This document shows, piece after piece, positions 50,424-58,142 of a DNA stretch of 64,000 bases; position 1 is the first letter of the stretch, and every line of letters starts with the position of its first letter. The translations under genes were made by a program, and so were the position numbers. The stretch is from Venenivibrio stagnispumantis (GTDB lineage: Bacteria > Aquificota > Aquificia > Aquificales > Hydrogenothermaceae), in assembly GCF_900182795.1 (NCBI RefSeq), contig NZ_FXTX01000008.1, forward strand, positions 1 through 64,000, given 5' to 3'. Below the pieces are notes generated by a model that saw nothing but the letters and a program-made list of their open reading frames with translations, did not search any database and was not told the DNA's origin.

Positions 50424-51395
50424 ATGCCTTTTCTTGATTTTGTAACACCTACAAAAATATTTTGGGATGAAGCAACAAAAACAGAAACATTCGGTAGATT
50501 GTATGTTGAACCATTGGAAAGAGGTTATGGTATTACCGTAGGAAATTCTTTGAGAAGAGTTTTATTATCTTCATTACCTGGAACAGCTATAACTTCTGCA
50601 AAAATAGTTGGAGCTCATCACGAATTTACAACAATAGAAGGTATTTTGGAAGATGTTGCAGAGATAATTCTTAATTTAAAACAGATAAAATTTAAAATGG
50701 ATGAAACTAAAAATGAAGAGTTTGCTGTTTTAGATATAGAAGGTCCTGCAAAAGTGTATGCAAAAGATATTAAACTTCCTCAGGGAGTTGAGATAATAAC
50801 TCCTGATGTTCATATTGCTACAATTACTTCTAACATCAGATTTCAGATGGAGTTAAAGATAGAAAGAGGCCGTGGATATGTAATGGTAGAAGAGATGGAA
50901 GAGCCATCTGAAATAGGATGGATACAGATAGATGCTTCATTCTCTCCTGTAAAAAGATGCACTTTTAATGTGGAACCAACAAGGGTAGGTGGTAAAACAG
51001 ATTATGATAAATTGGTTCTTGAGATAGAAACTGATGGTTCTATTACACCGGATGAAGCACTTACAAAAGCCTCAAATATATTAATAGAACATTATCAGCT
51101 TTTATTAAAACCAACTGTAAAAAGAGTTGAAACTGTTAAAAAAGCTATCCAAAGGGTTGAAGAACCAAAAATAGAAGAAGATAAACTTTCTTTATCCATA
51201 GATGAACTTGAAATATCATCAAGGGCTATAAATACTCTTAAAAAGATAGGAATTAATACAATAGGAGAGCTTGTTAGACTGACAGAGGAAGATTTAAAAG
51301 AAGCTAAAAGCATAGGTAGAAAAGCATTAAAGGAGATAAAAGATGCATTGGCAGAAATGGGTCTTGAACTTGCTCCTTCTAAATCTTCAGAATAA
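50424..51395 (+). CDS. rpoA: RNA polymerase alpha subunit
   Basis: 323 residues. The N-terminal assembly domain has ERGYGITVGNSLRRVLLSSLPG and the C-terminal domain LEISSRAINTLKKIGINTIGELVRL binds UP elements and activators. The ATG at 50424 is 10 nt after AGGAGG, and a TTG at 50415 almost touches that site and is rejected. Confidence 0.97.
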   Translation: MPFLDFVTPTKIFWDEATKTETFGRLYVEPLERGYGITVGNSLRRVLLSSLPGTAITSAKIVGAHHEFTTIEGILEDVAEIILNLKQIKFKMDETKNEEFAVLDIEGPAKVYAKDIKLPQGVEIITPDVHIATITSNIRFQMELKIERGRGYVMVEEMEEPSEIGWIQIDASFSPVKRCTFNVEPTRVGGKTDYDKLVLEIETDGSITPDEALTKASNILIEHYQLLLKPTVKRVETVKKAIQRVEEPKIEEDKLSLSIDELEISSRAINTLKKIGINTIGELVRLTEEDLKEAKSIGRKALKEIKDALAEMGLELAPSKSSE

Positions 51396-51416
51396 AATAA
51401 AGAGAGGTAAGTAAAG

Positions 51417-51785
51417 ATGCGTCATAGAGTAAAAACTAAAAGTTTTCACAGAAGAAAAGAACAAAGAGAAGCTTTATTTGTAAATCTTGCAAAAGCAATG
51501 ATAGAACACGGAAGAATTACTACAACCGTTGAAAAAGCAAAAGCATTAAGACCTTTTGTAGAAAAATTAGTTACCCTTGCAAAAAAACAAACAATTGCTT
51601 CCAGAAGATTACTTAATGCAAGATTAAAAGATGAAAAAGCAGCTACTAAATTATTTAAAGATATAGCTCCACTTTTTGCAAATAGAAACGGTGGATATAC
51701 AAGAATTTACAAACTTGCTACAAAAAGAGTTGGCGATGGTGGAGAAAAAGCTATCATAGAATTTGTTGAATTTCCTGAAAAATAA
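51417..51785 (+). CDS. rplQ: 50S ribosomal protein L17
   Basis: 122 residues ([51 protein letters not shown]). Last gene of the alpha block, standard size. Confidence 0.97.
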   Translation: MRHRVKTKSFHRRKEQREALFVNLAKAMIEHGRITTTVEKAKALRPFVEKLVTLAKKQTIASRRLLNARLKDEKAATKLFKDIAPLFANRNGGYTRIYKLATKRVGDGGEKAIIEFVEFPEK

Positions 51786-51787
51786 AA

Positions 51788-52084
51788 ATGTTTCTTTTAC
51801 AAAATTTTTTAATGGCGGTGTCTCAAATCTTAGACATCGCCTTAACTGTCTATATGTGGATAGTTATAATCTCTTCTTTACTTAGTTTTGTAAATCCCGA
51901 CCCTTACAATCCACTTGTTAGAACTATATATAACCTTACCGAGCCGGTTTACAGGATAATCAGAAAATATATTCCAACCATAGTTTATAATATAGATTTT
52001 GCTCCTTTTATCGTTATATTGATTATTATATTTTTAAAAAGATTTTTAATTCAATCATTAATAGATTTAGCATATTCATTATAA
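51788..52084 (+). CDS. YggT-family membrane protein
   Basis: 98 residues with two hydrophobic segments (about 5-35 and 70-97) around a conserved-looking loop FVNPDPYNPLVRTIYNLTEPVYRIIRKYIP, the pattern of YggT/YlmG proteins, which are linked to membrane organisation and division in other bacteria. It starts 2 nt after rplQ with no ribosome site, so it is probably translated by coupling. An ATG at 51812 would also keep both helices. Confidence 0.82.
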   Translation: MFLLQNFLMAVSQILDIALTVYMWIVIISSLLSFVNPDPYNPLVRTIYNLTEPVYRIIRKYIPTIVYNIDFAPFIVILIIIFLKRFLIQSLIDLAYSL

Positions 52085-52111
52085 AACAATAAAAAAATAA
52101 AGTTTACAATT

Positions 52112-53161
52112 TTAGCCATCTGCAATTACAATATTTTTTCCACTTCTCTTTGCTTTATATAATAGTTCATCTGCTCTTTTTAGCAATGTATCAATAGTAT
52201 CATCTTTTTTTGCTTGTGTAACTCCAAAACTGGCTGTATATTTAATGATTTTATCCTGATATCTTATTTCTCTATTTTCCATAACTTTTCTTATTCTTTC
52301 TGCAACTTTAACAGCATCTTCCAATTTTGCAGGTATTAAGATACCAAATTCCTCTCCACCTAATCTTCCTGCTATTGTGTTTGCTCTTAAATAAAATTTT
52401 AAAACTGAAGCAACATCCTTTAAAACTAAATCTCCAACATCATGTCCATAAGTATCATTTATTTTTTTAAAATTATCTATATCAAAAAGAATAATTGAAA
52501 AATCAATACCTTTTTCTTTGAGTAATTTAAAATATTCTTCTAATGCTCTGATGAAACTTCTTCTATTAGGTAAACCTGTTAAGAAATCCAGATTTGCTTC
52601 TTCTTTTGCTTCTATTAATTCCTCTTTTAATTTTTTAACTTCTTGATTATAATGTTCTAATTTTTCCTTTAATTCTTTATTTTGCTCTCTTAAAAATCTT
52701 AACTCTTCTAAAATCTTTTCTACATTTTCTCCTATTTTTTCTATATTAGCATTATTCCATTCCTGTTCTATTACTTTTTGGGAATTTTCTATATTTATAT
52801 CCCCTTGTTCTATAAGTTTGACAACCATTTCTAAATCTTCACTGATTTTATCTGCTATTTTCTCAAGTTTTTTCATTTGAAGCTGAGATTTAAAATTTTC
52901 TACTTTATCATCACAACAATTTTCTTCAAAGAAATTTTTATATATAGATACTGCATCTATATCTGTAAAACTTTGCTTATTTTCAAAAAGATAACAAAAA
53001 ACAATAAACCAATTTTTATAATTTGTTGGTAATAAAGGAATATTATTTCTTATCATAAATTTTATTTGTTCTTTTGCTATCTGTGCGATAAAAGAGATAT
53101 CCTCTTTTGTTAATTTATAATCATTATTAAGTTGCTCTAAAAATTTACATTTTATCTCCAT
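52112..53161 (-). CDS. GGDEF-domain diguanylate cyclase
   Basis: The C-terminal 165 residues form a GGDEF domain: DFLTGLPNRRSF, DIDNFKKINDTYGHDVGD and the active-site RLGGEEFGI, so cyclic di-GMP synthesis is predicted. No RxxD inhibitory site is obvious just before the GGEEF. The N-terminal 180 residues are helical and cytoplasmic, with a coiled coil (LRFLREQNKELKEKLEHYNQEVKKLKEEL, about 145-175). They match no sensor domain I recognise. The start is uncertain: ATG 53161 (349 residues) is chosen, while a TTG at 53221 would extend the protein and overlap the FTR-like gene by 29 bp. Neither has a strong ribosome site. Confidence 0.87.
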   Translation of the reverse strand: MEIKCKFLEQLNNDYKLTKEDISFIAQIAKEQIKFMIRNNIPLLPTNYKNWFIVFCYLFENKQSFTDIDAVSIYKNFFEENCCDDKVENFKSQLQMKKLEKIADKISEDLEMVVKLIEQGDINIENSQKVIEQEWNNANIEKIGENVEKILEELRFLREQNKELKEKLEHYNQEVKKLKEELIEAKEEANLDFLTGLPNRRSFIRALEEYFKLLKEKGIDFSIILFDIDNFKKINDTYGHDVGDLVLKDVASVLKFYLRANTIAGRLGGEEFGILIPAKLEDAVKVAERIRKVMENREIRYQDKIIKYTASFGVTQAKKDDTIDTLLKRADELLYKAKRSGKNIVIADG

Positions 53162-53192
53162 GTATTTATTTTCGGATAAAAATTTTTTATCT

Positions 53193-53675
53193 TTATTTCT
53201 TTTTAGCTGTTTCTTGTGCAAATTTTATTATTTCTTCTTCCGGAATATCTAATCCGTGTTCTTGCACAAATATTTTTAAATTTTCTATTATATTTTCTAC
53301 CTTTGATAAAGCTCTTCCTTTATCAGGTGTTGGGTCTTTTACTAATCCATAAATCTGTCTGCCTTCATGCCATTCAGGCAAATACTCTGTTATTGGTAAT
53401 CCTTCCGGTGTAGTAAATAAAAGGCAGTGGCAGTACTTAAATATCTGCATCTCATCACAGGCACAAATCCATCTTCTTTTTTGAACCTCTTCTTTTTTAT
53501 CCGGATAAAAATTACAAGGACAAAGAGGTTTGCCAAGTTCTTGTACATGTGCTGCAAGCCCCTGTATTACAGCCTCTCTAACTTCTATATCTGGATTTGG
53601 AACTGTTCCGGATTTTTCTGCAAAACTTTCTGCAAATTTTCTCATTTTTTCTAATATCTCTGGTTTTATTTCCAT
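53193..53675 (-). CDS. Ferredoxin:thioredoxin reductase catalytic (beta) subunit-like protein
   Basis: 160 residues. Six Cys have the exact spacing of the FTR catalytic subunit: CPC at 52-54, 16 residues, CAC at 71-73, 8 residues, CHC at 82-84. In FTR these hold a [4Fe-4S] cluster and the redox-active disulfide that reduces thioredoxin. The middle motif is CAC instead of CPC. The protein is longer than plant FTR-B because of a C-terminal helical tail (about 120-160). No variable alpha subunit gene is nearby, as is common for bacterial homologues. A GAGG site precedes the ATG. It lies just upstream of the diguanylate cyclase on the same strand. Confidence 0.85.
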   Translation of the reverse strand: MEIKPEILEKMRKFAESFAEKSGTVPNPDIEVREAVIQGLAAHVQELGKPLCPCNFYPDKKEEVQKRRWICACDEMQIFKYCHCLLFTTPEGLPITEYLPEWHEGRQIYGLVKDPTPDKGRALSKVENIIENLKIFVQEHGLDIPEEEIIKFAQETAKKK

Positions 53676-53759
53676 CTTTTATACCTCGCTTTTAGATATT
53701 TATAGTTATAATCAGAATAAATTATCTCATAAATATTTTATATGATTTTTCTCTTATTG

Positions 53760-53788
53760 TTGAAATTATTTTAGCTTTAAGATATATT
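53760..53788 (+). promoter_or_regulatory. Promoter of the cytochrome c gene
   Basis: TTGAAA (53760-53765), a 17-nt spacer and TATATT (53783-53788), followed by AGGAGG at about 53807 and the ATG at 53819. The cytochrome gene thus looks separately transcribed. Confidence 0.6.
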
Positions 53789-53818
53789 AATAATAACATT
53801 AATTTAGGAGGTGTTTAG

Positions 53819-54142
53819 ATGAAAAAATTAGCATTATCAGTTTTATCAGTAGTAGCAGTAGTTTCTGCTTCTTTTGCAGCAGATGGAAAAGCTATATTCC
53901 AATCCAAAGGATGTACTGCCTGTCACCAACCAGCAGCTGACACAGTTGGACCTTCTTTAAAGAAAATAGCTACAACTTATGCCGGAAAAGAAGCTGATTT
54001 AATCAAATACTTAAAAGGTGAAGGTAAAGCCATAGTTGACCCTGCTAAAGAAGCTATAATGAAACCTCAAATTTACACAACAAAAGCATTAAAAGATGAT
54101 GAAAGAAAAGCATTATCTGAGTTTATTTTATCTCACAAGTAA
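53819..54142 (+). CDS. Periplasmic monohaem cytochrome c
   Basis: 107 residues with a signal peptide (to Ala20/21: ...VVSASFA) and one haem site CTACH (32-36). The distal ligand is probably the Met in AIMKPQ (about residue 80). Size and layout resemble the c551/c552 class that carries electrons to terminal oxidases or reductases. The donor and acceptor are unknown and no oxidase gene is adjacent. Single-gene unit with its own promoter and a good AGGAGG. Confidence 0.92.
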   Translation: MKKLALSVLSVVAVVSASFAADGKAIFQSKGCTACHQPAADTVGPSLKKIATTYAGKEADLIKYLKGEGKAIVDPAKEAIMKPQIYTTKALKDDERKALSEFILSHK

Positions 54143-54159
54143 ATTTTAATCACTTTATT

Positions 54160-54267
54160 ATGAAGATGTTAAAATATGTATTTATAATAACTATATTAAT
54201 ATTTATAAATTTTTTTGCCTATGAAATACGATTTAGATTTAGATTCAGACCATTTTTAAATGGTTGA
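54160..54267 (+). CDS. Possible small membrane peptide with an RFRFRFRP tail
   Basis: A 35-codon frame with a basic start (MKMLK), a hydrophobic segment of about 16 residues and an arginine/phenylalanine tail RFRFRFRPFLNG. It starts 18 nt after the cytochrome gene and its end overlaps the convergent cutA gene by 12 bp. There is no clear ribosome site, so it may be chance. No family recognised. Confidence 0.3.
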   Translation: MKMLKYVFIITILIFINFFAYEIRFRFRFRPFLNG

Positions 54268-54573
54268 TTCATCTATCCAATTTAAATAATCAAAGCTACC
54301 TGCTACAATAGGTAATGCAATAATCTCTGGAATAGTATATGGATGAATAGATTTGACAATTTCTTCAATCTTATCAAATAAATCTTTTTTAGTTTTTATA
54401 ATCAAAAGAACTTCATTATCTTCTTCTATATTTCCTTTCCACCAATAGATAGAATATATATTTTTTACAATATTTATGCAGGCAGCAACTTTTTCTTCTA
54501 TTAATTTCTTTGCAATATTTTTACCCACTTCTTCTGTTGGAGCAGTTATATATATAACTATAAATTCTTTCAT
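54256..54573 (-). CDS. cutA: CutA1-type divalent cation tolerance protein
   Basis: 105 residues with the CutA trimer signature: IYITAPTEEVGKNIAKKLIEEKVAACINI near the start, SIYWWKGNIEEDNEVLLIIKT and HPYTIPEIIALPI. These small trimeric proteins are very stable in thermophiles, and their cellular role remains unclear despite the copper-tolerance name. Divergent from the KamA-family gene. Confidence 0.93.
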   Translation of the reverse strand: MKEFIVIYITAPTEEVGKNIAKKLIEEKVAACINIVKNIYSIYWWKGNIEEDNEVLLIIKTKKDLFDKIEEIVKSIHPYTIPEIIALPIVAGSFDYLNWIDESTI

Positions 54574-54639
54574 TTTTTCGCCTCTTTATGATATCTTTAT
54601 TATTATATTATAATCAAAAAATTTGATAAGGAGAAAAAT

Positions 54640-55764
54640 TTGAGAATTTTAGAAGAAAATTATTGGCAGAATATAAATATCTGGAAAGATGTAAAAAAAG
54701 AAGATTGGGAAAATTGGAAATGGCAAATCAAAAATAGATTAAAAGAAGTTAAAGAGCTTGAAAATTTTATAAATCTGAAAAATAAAGAAGATATATTAAG
54801 AACCGAAGAGATATTTCATTTTGGGACAACTCCTTATTATTTATCACTTGCTAATTTTGAGGATAAAGATGACCCTATTTTAAAACAGATAGTTCCGGAT
54901 ATAAAAGAGATAGATGAAAATTATCAAAAATATGCCTTATTAGACCCTTTTTTAGAAGATATAAAAAGTCCTGTAAATGGTTTAACCCATAGATATCCGG
55001 ATAGGGTTTTATTTAGGGCTACTAATTTTTGTAGTGTTTATTGTAGGCATTGTATGAGAAAAAGAATATTCTTAGAAGATGAAAGGGCAAGAACAAAAGA
55101 AGAGTATGAAGCCATGTTTAAATATATCAGAGAAAATAAAAATATAAAAGAAGTTCTTATATCCGGTGGAGACCCATTAACACTGCCTAATCAAAAGATA
55201 GAGTATATTATAAAAAATCTGTCAGAGATAGAACATATAGATATAATAAGAATAGGTAGCAGGGAGTTAGTAGTAAATCCATTTAGATTTTTTGATGAAG
55301 AGCTTTTGGAGATATTTGATAGATACGATAAATTATGGCTTATAACCCATTTTAATCATCCAAATGAGATTACAAATTACACAAAAATTGCAGTTAAAAA
55401 TATATTAAAAACCGGAACTCCTGTTTTAAATCAAACCGTATTATTAAAAGGAATAAATGATGATAAATATATAATAGAAAAATTGATGAGAGACCTTTTA
55501 AAAATAAAAATAAAACCCTACTATTTATTTTATTGCGACCCAACTAAGGGGGTATATCATTTTAGGACAGATATTTTTAAAGGAGTTGAAATCTTAGAGT
55601 ATCTAAGAGGAAGGTTATCAGGACTTGGTATTCCTACCTATGCGATTGATTTAAAAGGTGGTCTTGGAAAAGTGCCTATTATTCCAAATTATATTGTTTC
55701 CATAGAAAGTGATAAAATAATATTTAGAAATTATGAAAACAAGCTTGTAGAGCTTGAAATATAA
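54640..55764 (+). CDS. KamA/EpmB-family radical SAM aminomutase
   Basis: 374 residues. The radical SAM cluster motif is CSVYCRHC (C-x3-C-x2-C) in RATNFCSVYCRHCMRKR; SGGDPL binds SAM; a C-terminal GGLGKVP holds the probable PLP lysine. This is the lysine 2,3-aminomutase family. The enzyme could make free beta-lysine (also used as a compatible solute) or modify elongation factor P like EpmB, and the sequence read by eye does not decide. It starts at TTG 54640 after AAGGAG. Not in an operon with a beta-lysine acetyltransferase or efp here. Confidence 0.87.
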   Translation: MRILEENYWQNINIWKDVKKEDWENWKWQIKNRLKEVKELENFINLKNKEDILRTEEIFHFGTTPYYLSLANFEDKDDPILKQIVPDIKEIDENYQKYALLDPFLEDIKSPVNGLTHRYPDRVLFRATNFCSVYCRHCMRKRIFLEDERARTKEEYEAMFKYIRENKNIKEVLISGGDPLTLPNQKIEYIIKNLSEIEHIDIIRIGSRELVVNPFRFFDEELLEIFDRYDKLWLITHFNHPNEITNYTKIAVKNILKTGTPVLNQTVLLKGINDDKYIIEKLMRDLLKIKIKPYYLFYCDPTKGVYHFRTDIFKGVEILEYLRGRLSGLGIPTYAIDLKGGLGKVPIIPNYIVSIESDKIIFRNYENKLVELEI

Positions 55765-55779
55765 TTTGGAGGTTTTATT

Positions 55780-56313
55780 ATGAAAAAGATTTTTCTATCG
55801 GTTTTATCTATCACTTTTTTGGCAAATGCACAGGATTTAGAAAGCAGAGTTTCTGACCTTGAAAAAAAGGTAAAGATGCTTGAAGAAAAATTAAACAGAT
55901 TAGAACAGGCACCGGCTCAAAATATAAGCATTGTAAAAAAAGAAGTAATTCCGGAAAATGCTATATCTTTTTCTGTATTGGAAAAGAAATTTAAAAAATC
56001 AGATAATCAATTTGATAGAAATGATTATATAGTGTTAAAAGCAGTAGTAATAAACAATACAAATAAAACATTAAAAGCAATAGATGGGGTGTTAAAAATT
56101 TATGATAACTCAGGAAAAGAATTAATATCCAAAAATATAAGAATAGAAAAAGGAATGCTTAATTTAACCGGAACAAAAATAAAACCGGCAGAAAAATTAG
56201 AAAGAATTATAGAAATTGTTTATGATGAAGATAAAGAAGGATATAAAATAGTAAAAGATACACCTTTAAATCAATTAAAGATAGAGTTTATACCAATTAG
56301 TTTAGAAGAGTGA
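55780..56313 (+). CDS. Secreted coiled-coil protein of unknown function
   Basis: 177 residues. A signal peptide (cleavage probably after ANA, about residue 17) is followed by a 25-residue coiled coil (SRVSDLEKKVKMLEEKLNRLEQ, shown in part) and a beta-rich domain of about 115 residues with AVVINNTNKTLKAIDGVLKIYDNSG. That domain resembles the immunoglobulin-like FxLyD-type domains that begin with a changed-interactions strand, but I cannot name a family. Probably periplasmic. It is 15 nt after the KamA-family gene with its own GGAGG. Confidence 0.7.
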   Translation: MKKIFLSVLSITFLANAQDLESRVSDLEKKVKMLEEKLNRLEQAPAQNISIVKKEVIPENAISFSVLEKKFKKSDNQFDRNDYIVLKAVVINNTNKTLKAIDGVLKIYDNSGKELISKNIRIEKGMLNLTGTKIKPAEKLERIIEIVYDEDKEGYKIVKDTPLNQLKIEFIPISLEE

Positions 56314-56350
56314 TAAAATATTGTTAAATAATTTTTGTAAGGAGTAGCTA

Positions 56351-57493
56351 ATGATTTTAAAAGAAAGGTTATTTACACCCGGACCTGTGCCTTTACCACC
56401 GGAAGTTATTAAAGCATTAGGGCAACAGATAATACATCATAGAACCCCTGAATTTACAAGAATATTCTTAGAAGTTAGAGAAAAATTACAAAAATTATTA
56501 AATACAGAAAGAGATGTTTTGATGTTTGCATCTTCCGGAACCGGTGCAATGGAAGCATCTATTGTAAATTTTTTTAATGAAAATGATAAAGTGCTTGTAA
56601 TAAATGCAGGTAAATTTGGAGAAAGATGGAGAGATTTAGCAAAAACATTCGGGCTAAATGTTATAGATTATCAGATAGAATGGGGAAAAACATACAATAT
56701 AGATAAATTAAAAGAGATAGTAGAAAATAACAAAGATATAAAAGGAATATTAGTTCAACAATCAGAAACATCTACTGCAACATATCACGATTTAAAGCCA
56801 CTTGCAGAGATATCAAACAGTTTGGAAGATTGTCTTCTTGTAGTTGATGGAATAACATCTGTTGGAGTTTATGAAGTTTATCCGGAAGAAATAGGAATAG
56901 ATATTCTCGTTACCGGCTCACAAAAAGCCCTAATGCTTCCACCGGGATTATCTATTTTATATTATAGCGAAAAAGCAGAGAAAAGATTAGAAAAAAGCAA
57001 TTTACCTAAATATTATTTTTCAGTAAAAGCAGAGAGTAAAAAACAACAAAAAGGACAAACAGCTTATACACCGGCAATAAACCTAATCATAGCATTAAAT
57101 GAAAGTTTAAATCTTATACTACGAGAAGGATTACCTAAGCTTGCAAAAAGACATGCCCTTCTTGCAAAAGCAACACAAGAAGCAGTAAAAGAGCTTGGAC
57201 TAAAATTACTTTCTGAAAGCCCTGCAAATTCAGCAACAGCTGTATTTTCACCGGAAGGAATTAATGCAGATGAGCTAAGAAAAATTATGCAAAAACTCGG
57301 AATAAGAGTAGCCGGAGGACAAGACCATCTAAAAGGAAAAATTATAAGAATAGCCCACATGGGTTATTTTGATTTTGTAGATATGATAGAAGCAATATCT
57401 GTATTAGAAGTTGCTTTATATAAAATGGGATATAAAGTAGAGCTTGGAAAAGGCGTAAAAAAAGTTCAAGAAATAATGATAGAAGGAGTGTAA
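56351..57493 (+). CDS. Class V aminotransferase (serine/alanine-glyoxylate type, possible phosphoserine aminotransferase)
   Basis: 380 residues, a PLP-dependent small-subunit aminotransferase of fold type I. FTPGPVPLPPEV is the usual start, SSGTGAMEAS contacts PLP phosphate, VVDGITSVGVY gives the PLP-ring Asp, and the Schiff-base Lys is in TGSQKALMLPPG. The family includes serine-glyoxylate and alanine-glyoxylate aminotransferases, and related archaeal or Aquificales enzymes can act on phosphoserine. It is 1 nt from a phosphoserine phosphatase-like gene, so a role in serine synthesis is likely but inferred. Confidence 0.87.
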   Translation: MILKERLFTPGPVPLPPEVIKALGQQIIHHRTPEFTRIFLEVREKLQKLLNTERDVLMFASSGTGAMEASIVNFFNENDKVLVINAGKFGERWRDLAKTFGLNVIDYQIEWGKTYNIDKLKEIVENNKDIKGILVQQSETSTATYHDLKPLAEISNSLEDCLLVVDGITSVGVYEVYPEEIGIDILVTGSQKALMLPPGLSILYYSEKAEKRLEKSNLPKYYFSVKAESKKQQKGQTAYTPAINLIIALNESLNLILREGLPKLAKRHALLAKATQEAVKELGLKLLSESPANSATAVFSPEGINADELRKIMQKLGIRVAGGQDHLKGKIIRIAHMGYFDFVDMIEAISVLEVALYKMGYKVELGKGVKKVQEIMIEGV

Positions 57494-57494
57494 A

Positions 57495-58133
57495 GTGGCA
57501 GTAAGAATTATATATGTAAGACATGCAGAAAGCCTTTGGAACCCAATTGGAAAATATCAAGGAAGACTTGACCCTGAATTAAGTGAAAGGGGACATAAAC
57601 AAGCACCTTTAATTGCTCAGGCTTTAAAAAAATATAATCCTACGGCTTTATACTCAAGCCCACTAAAAAGAACATATCAAACAGCTGAGTATATAAGCTT
57701 AGAAACAAATCTACCTATTATCACAGATACAGATATAATAGAAATAGACCATGGCGATTGGTCAGGATTATTTATTGAAGAAGTAAAAGAAAAATATCCG
57801 GAGATGTTTAGAGAATGGATATATGAACCACATAAAGTAAAATTTCCAAATGGAGAATCTCTTATAGATGTTTATAACAGAGTAAAAAATTTTCAACAAA
57901 AAGTATTACAAAAGCATGATGGAGAAACAATAATAGCTGTATCGCATACTGTTCCAATAAGAGCTTCCTTAGTTGCAGGACTTGATGTTCCTCTTGAAAA
58001 ATTTTGGAGTTTCGGATGCGATAATGCATCTTACTCAATTCTTGATTATGACCCTGTCAGACCTATTTTGTATAAATTAAATAACACATATTTTCTTGGA
58101 GATTATTTTATACCATCTCTTGATGCATTATAA
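57495..58133 (+). CDS. pspA: Metal-independent phosphoserine phosphatase (histidine phosphatase superfamily)
   Basis: 212 residues. The catalytic core has YVRHAESLWN with the phospho-acceptor His in RHAE, SSPLKRTYQTAEYI, IIEIDHGDWSG and the second His in VSHTVPIRA. The run FWSFGCDNASYS closely matches what I recall of the enzyme PspA of Hydrogenobacter thermophilus, which was shown to be a phosphoserine phosphatase instead of a phosphoglycerate mutase. It would complete serine synthesis without the HAD-type SerB. GTG start at 57495 immediately after the aminotransferase. Confidence 0.85.
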   Translation: MAVRIIYVRHAESLWNPIGKYQGRLDPELSERGHKQAPLIAQALKKYNPTALYSSPLKRTYQTAEYISLETNLPIITDTDIIEIDHGDWSGLFIEEVKEKYPEMFREWIYEPHKVKFPNGESLIDVYNRVKNFQQKVLQKHDGETIIAVSHTVPIRASLVAGLDVPLEKFWSFGCDNASYSILDYDPVRPILYKLNNTYFLGDYFIPSLDAL

Positions 58134-58142
58134 GGAGAGAAA

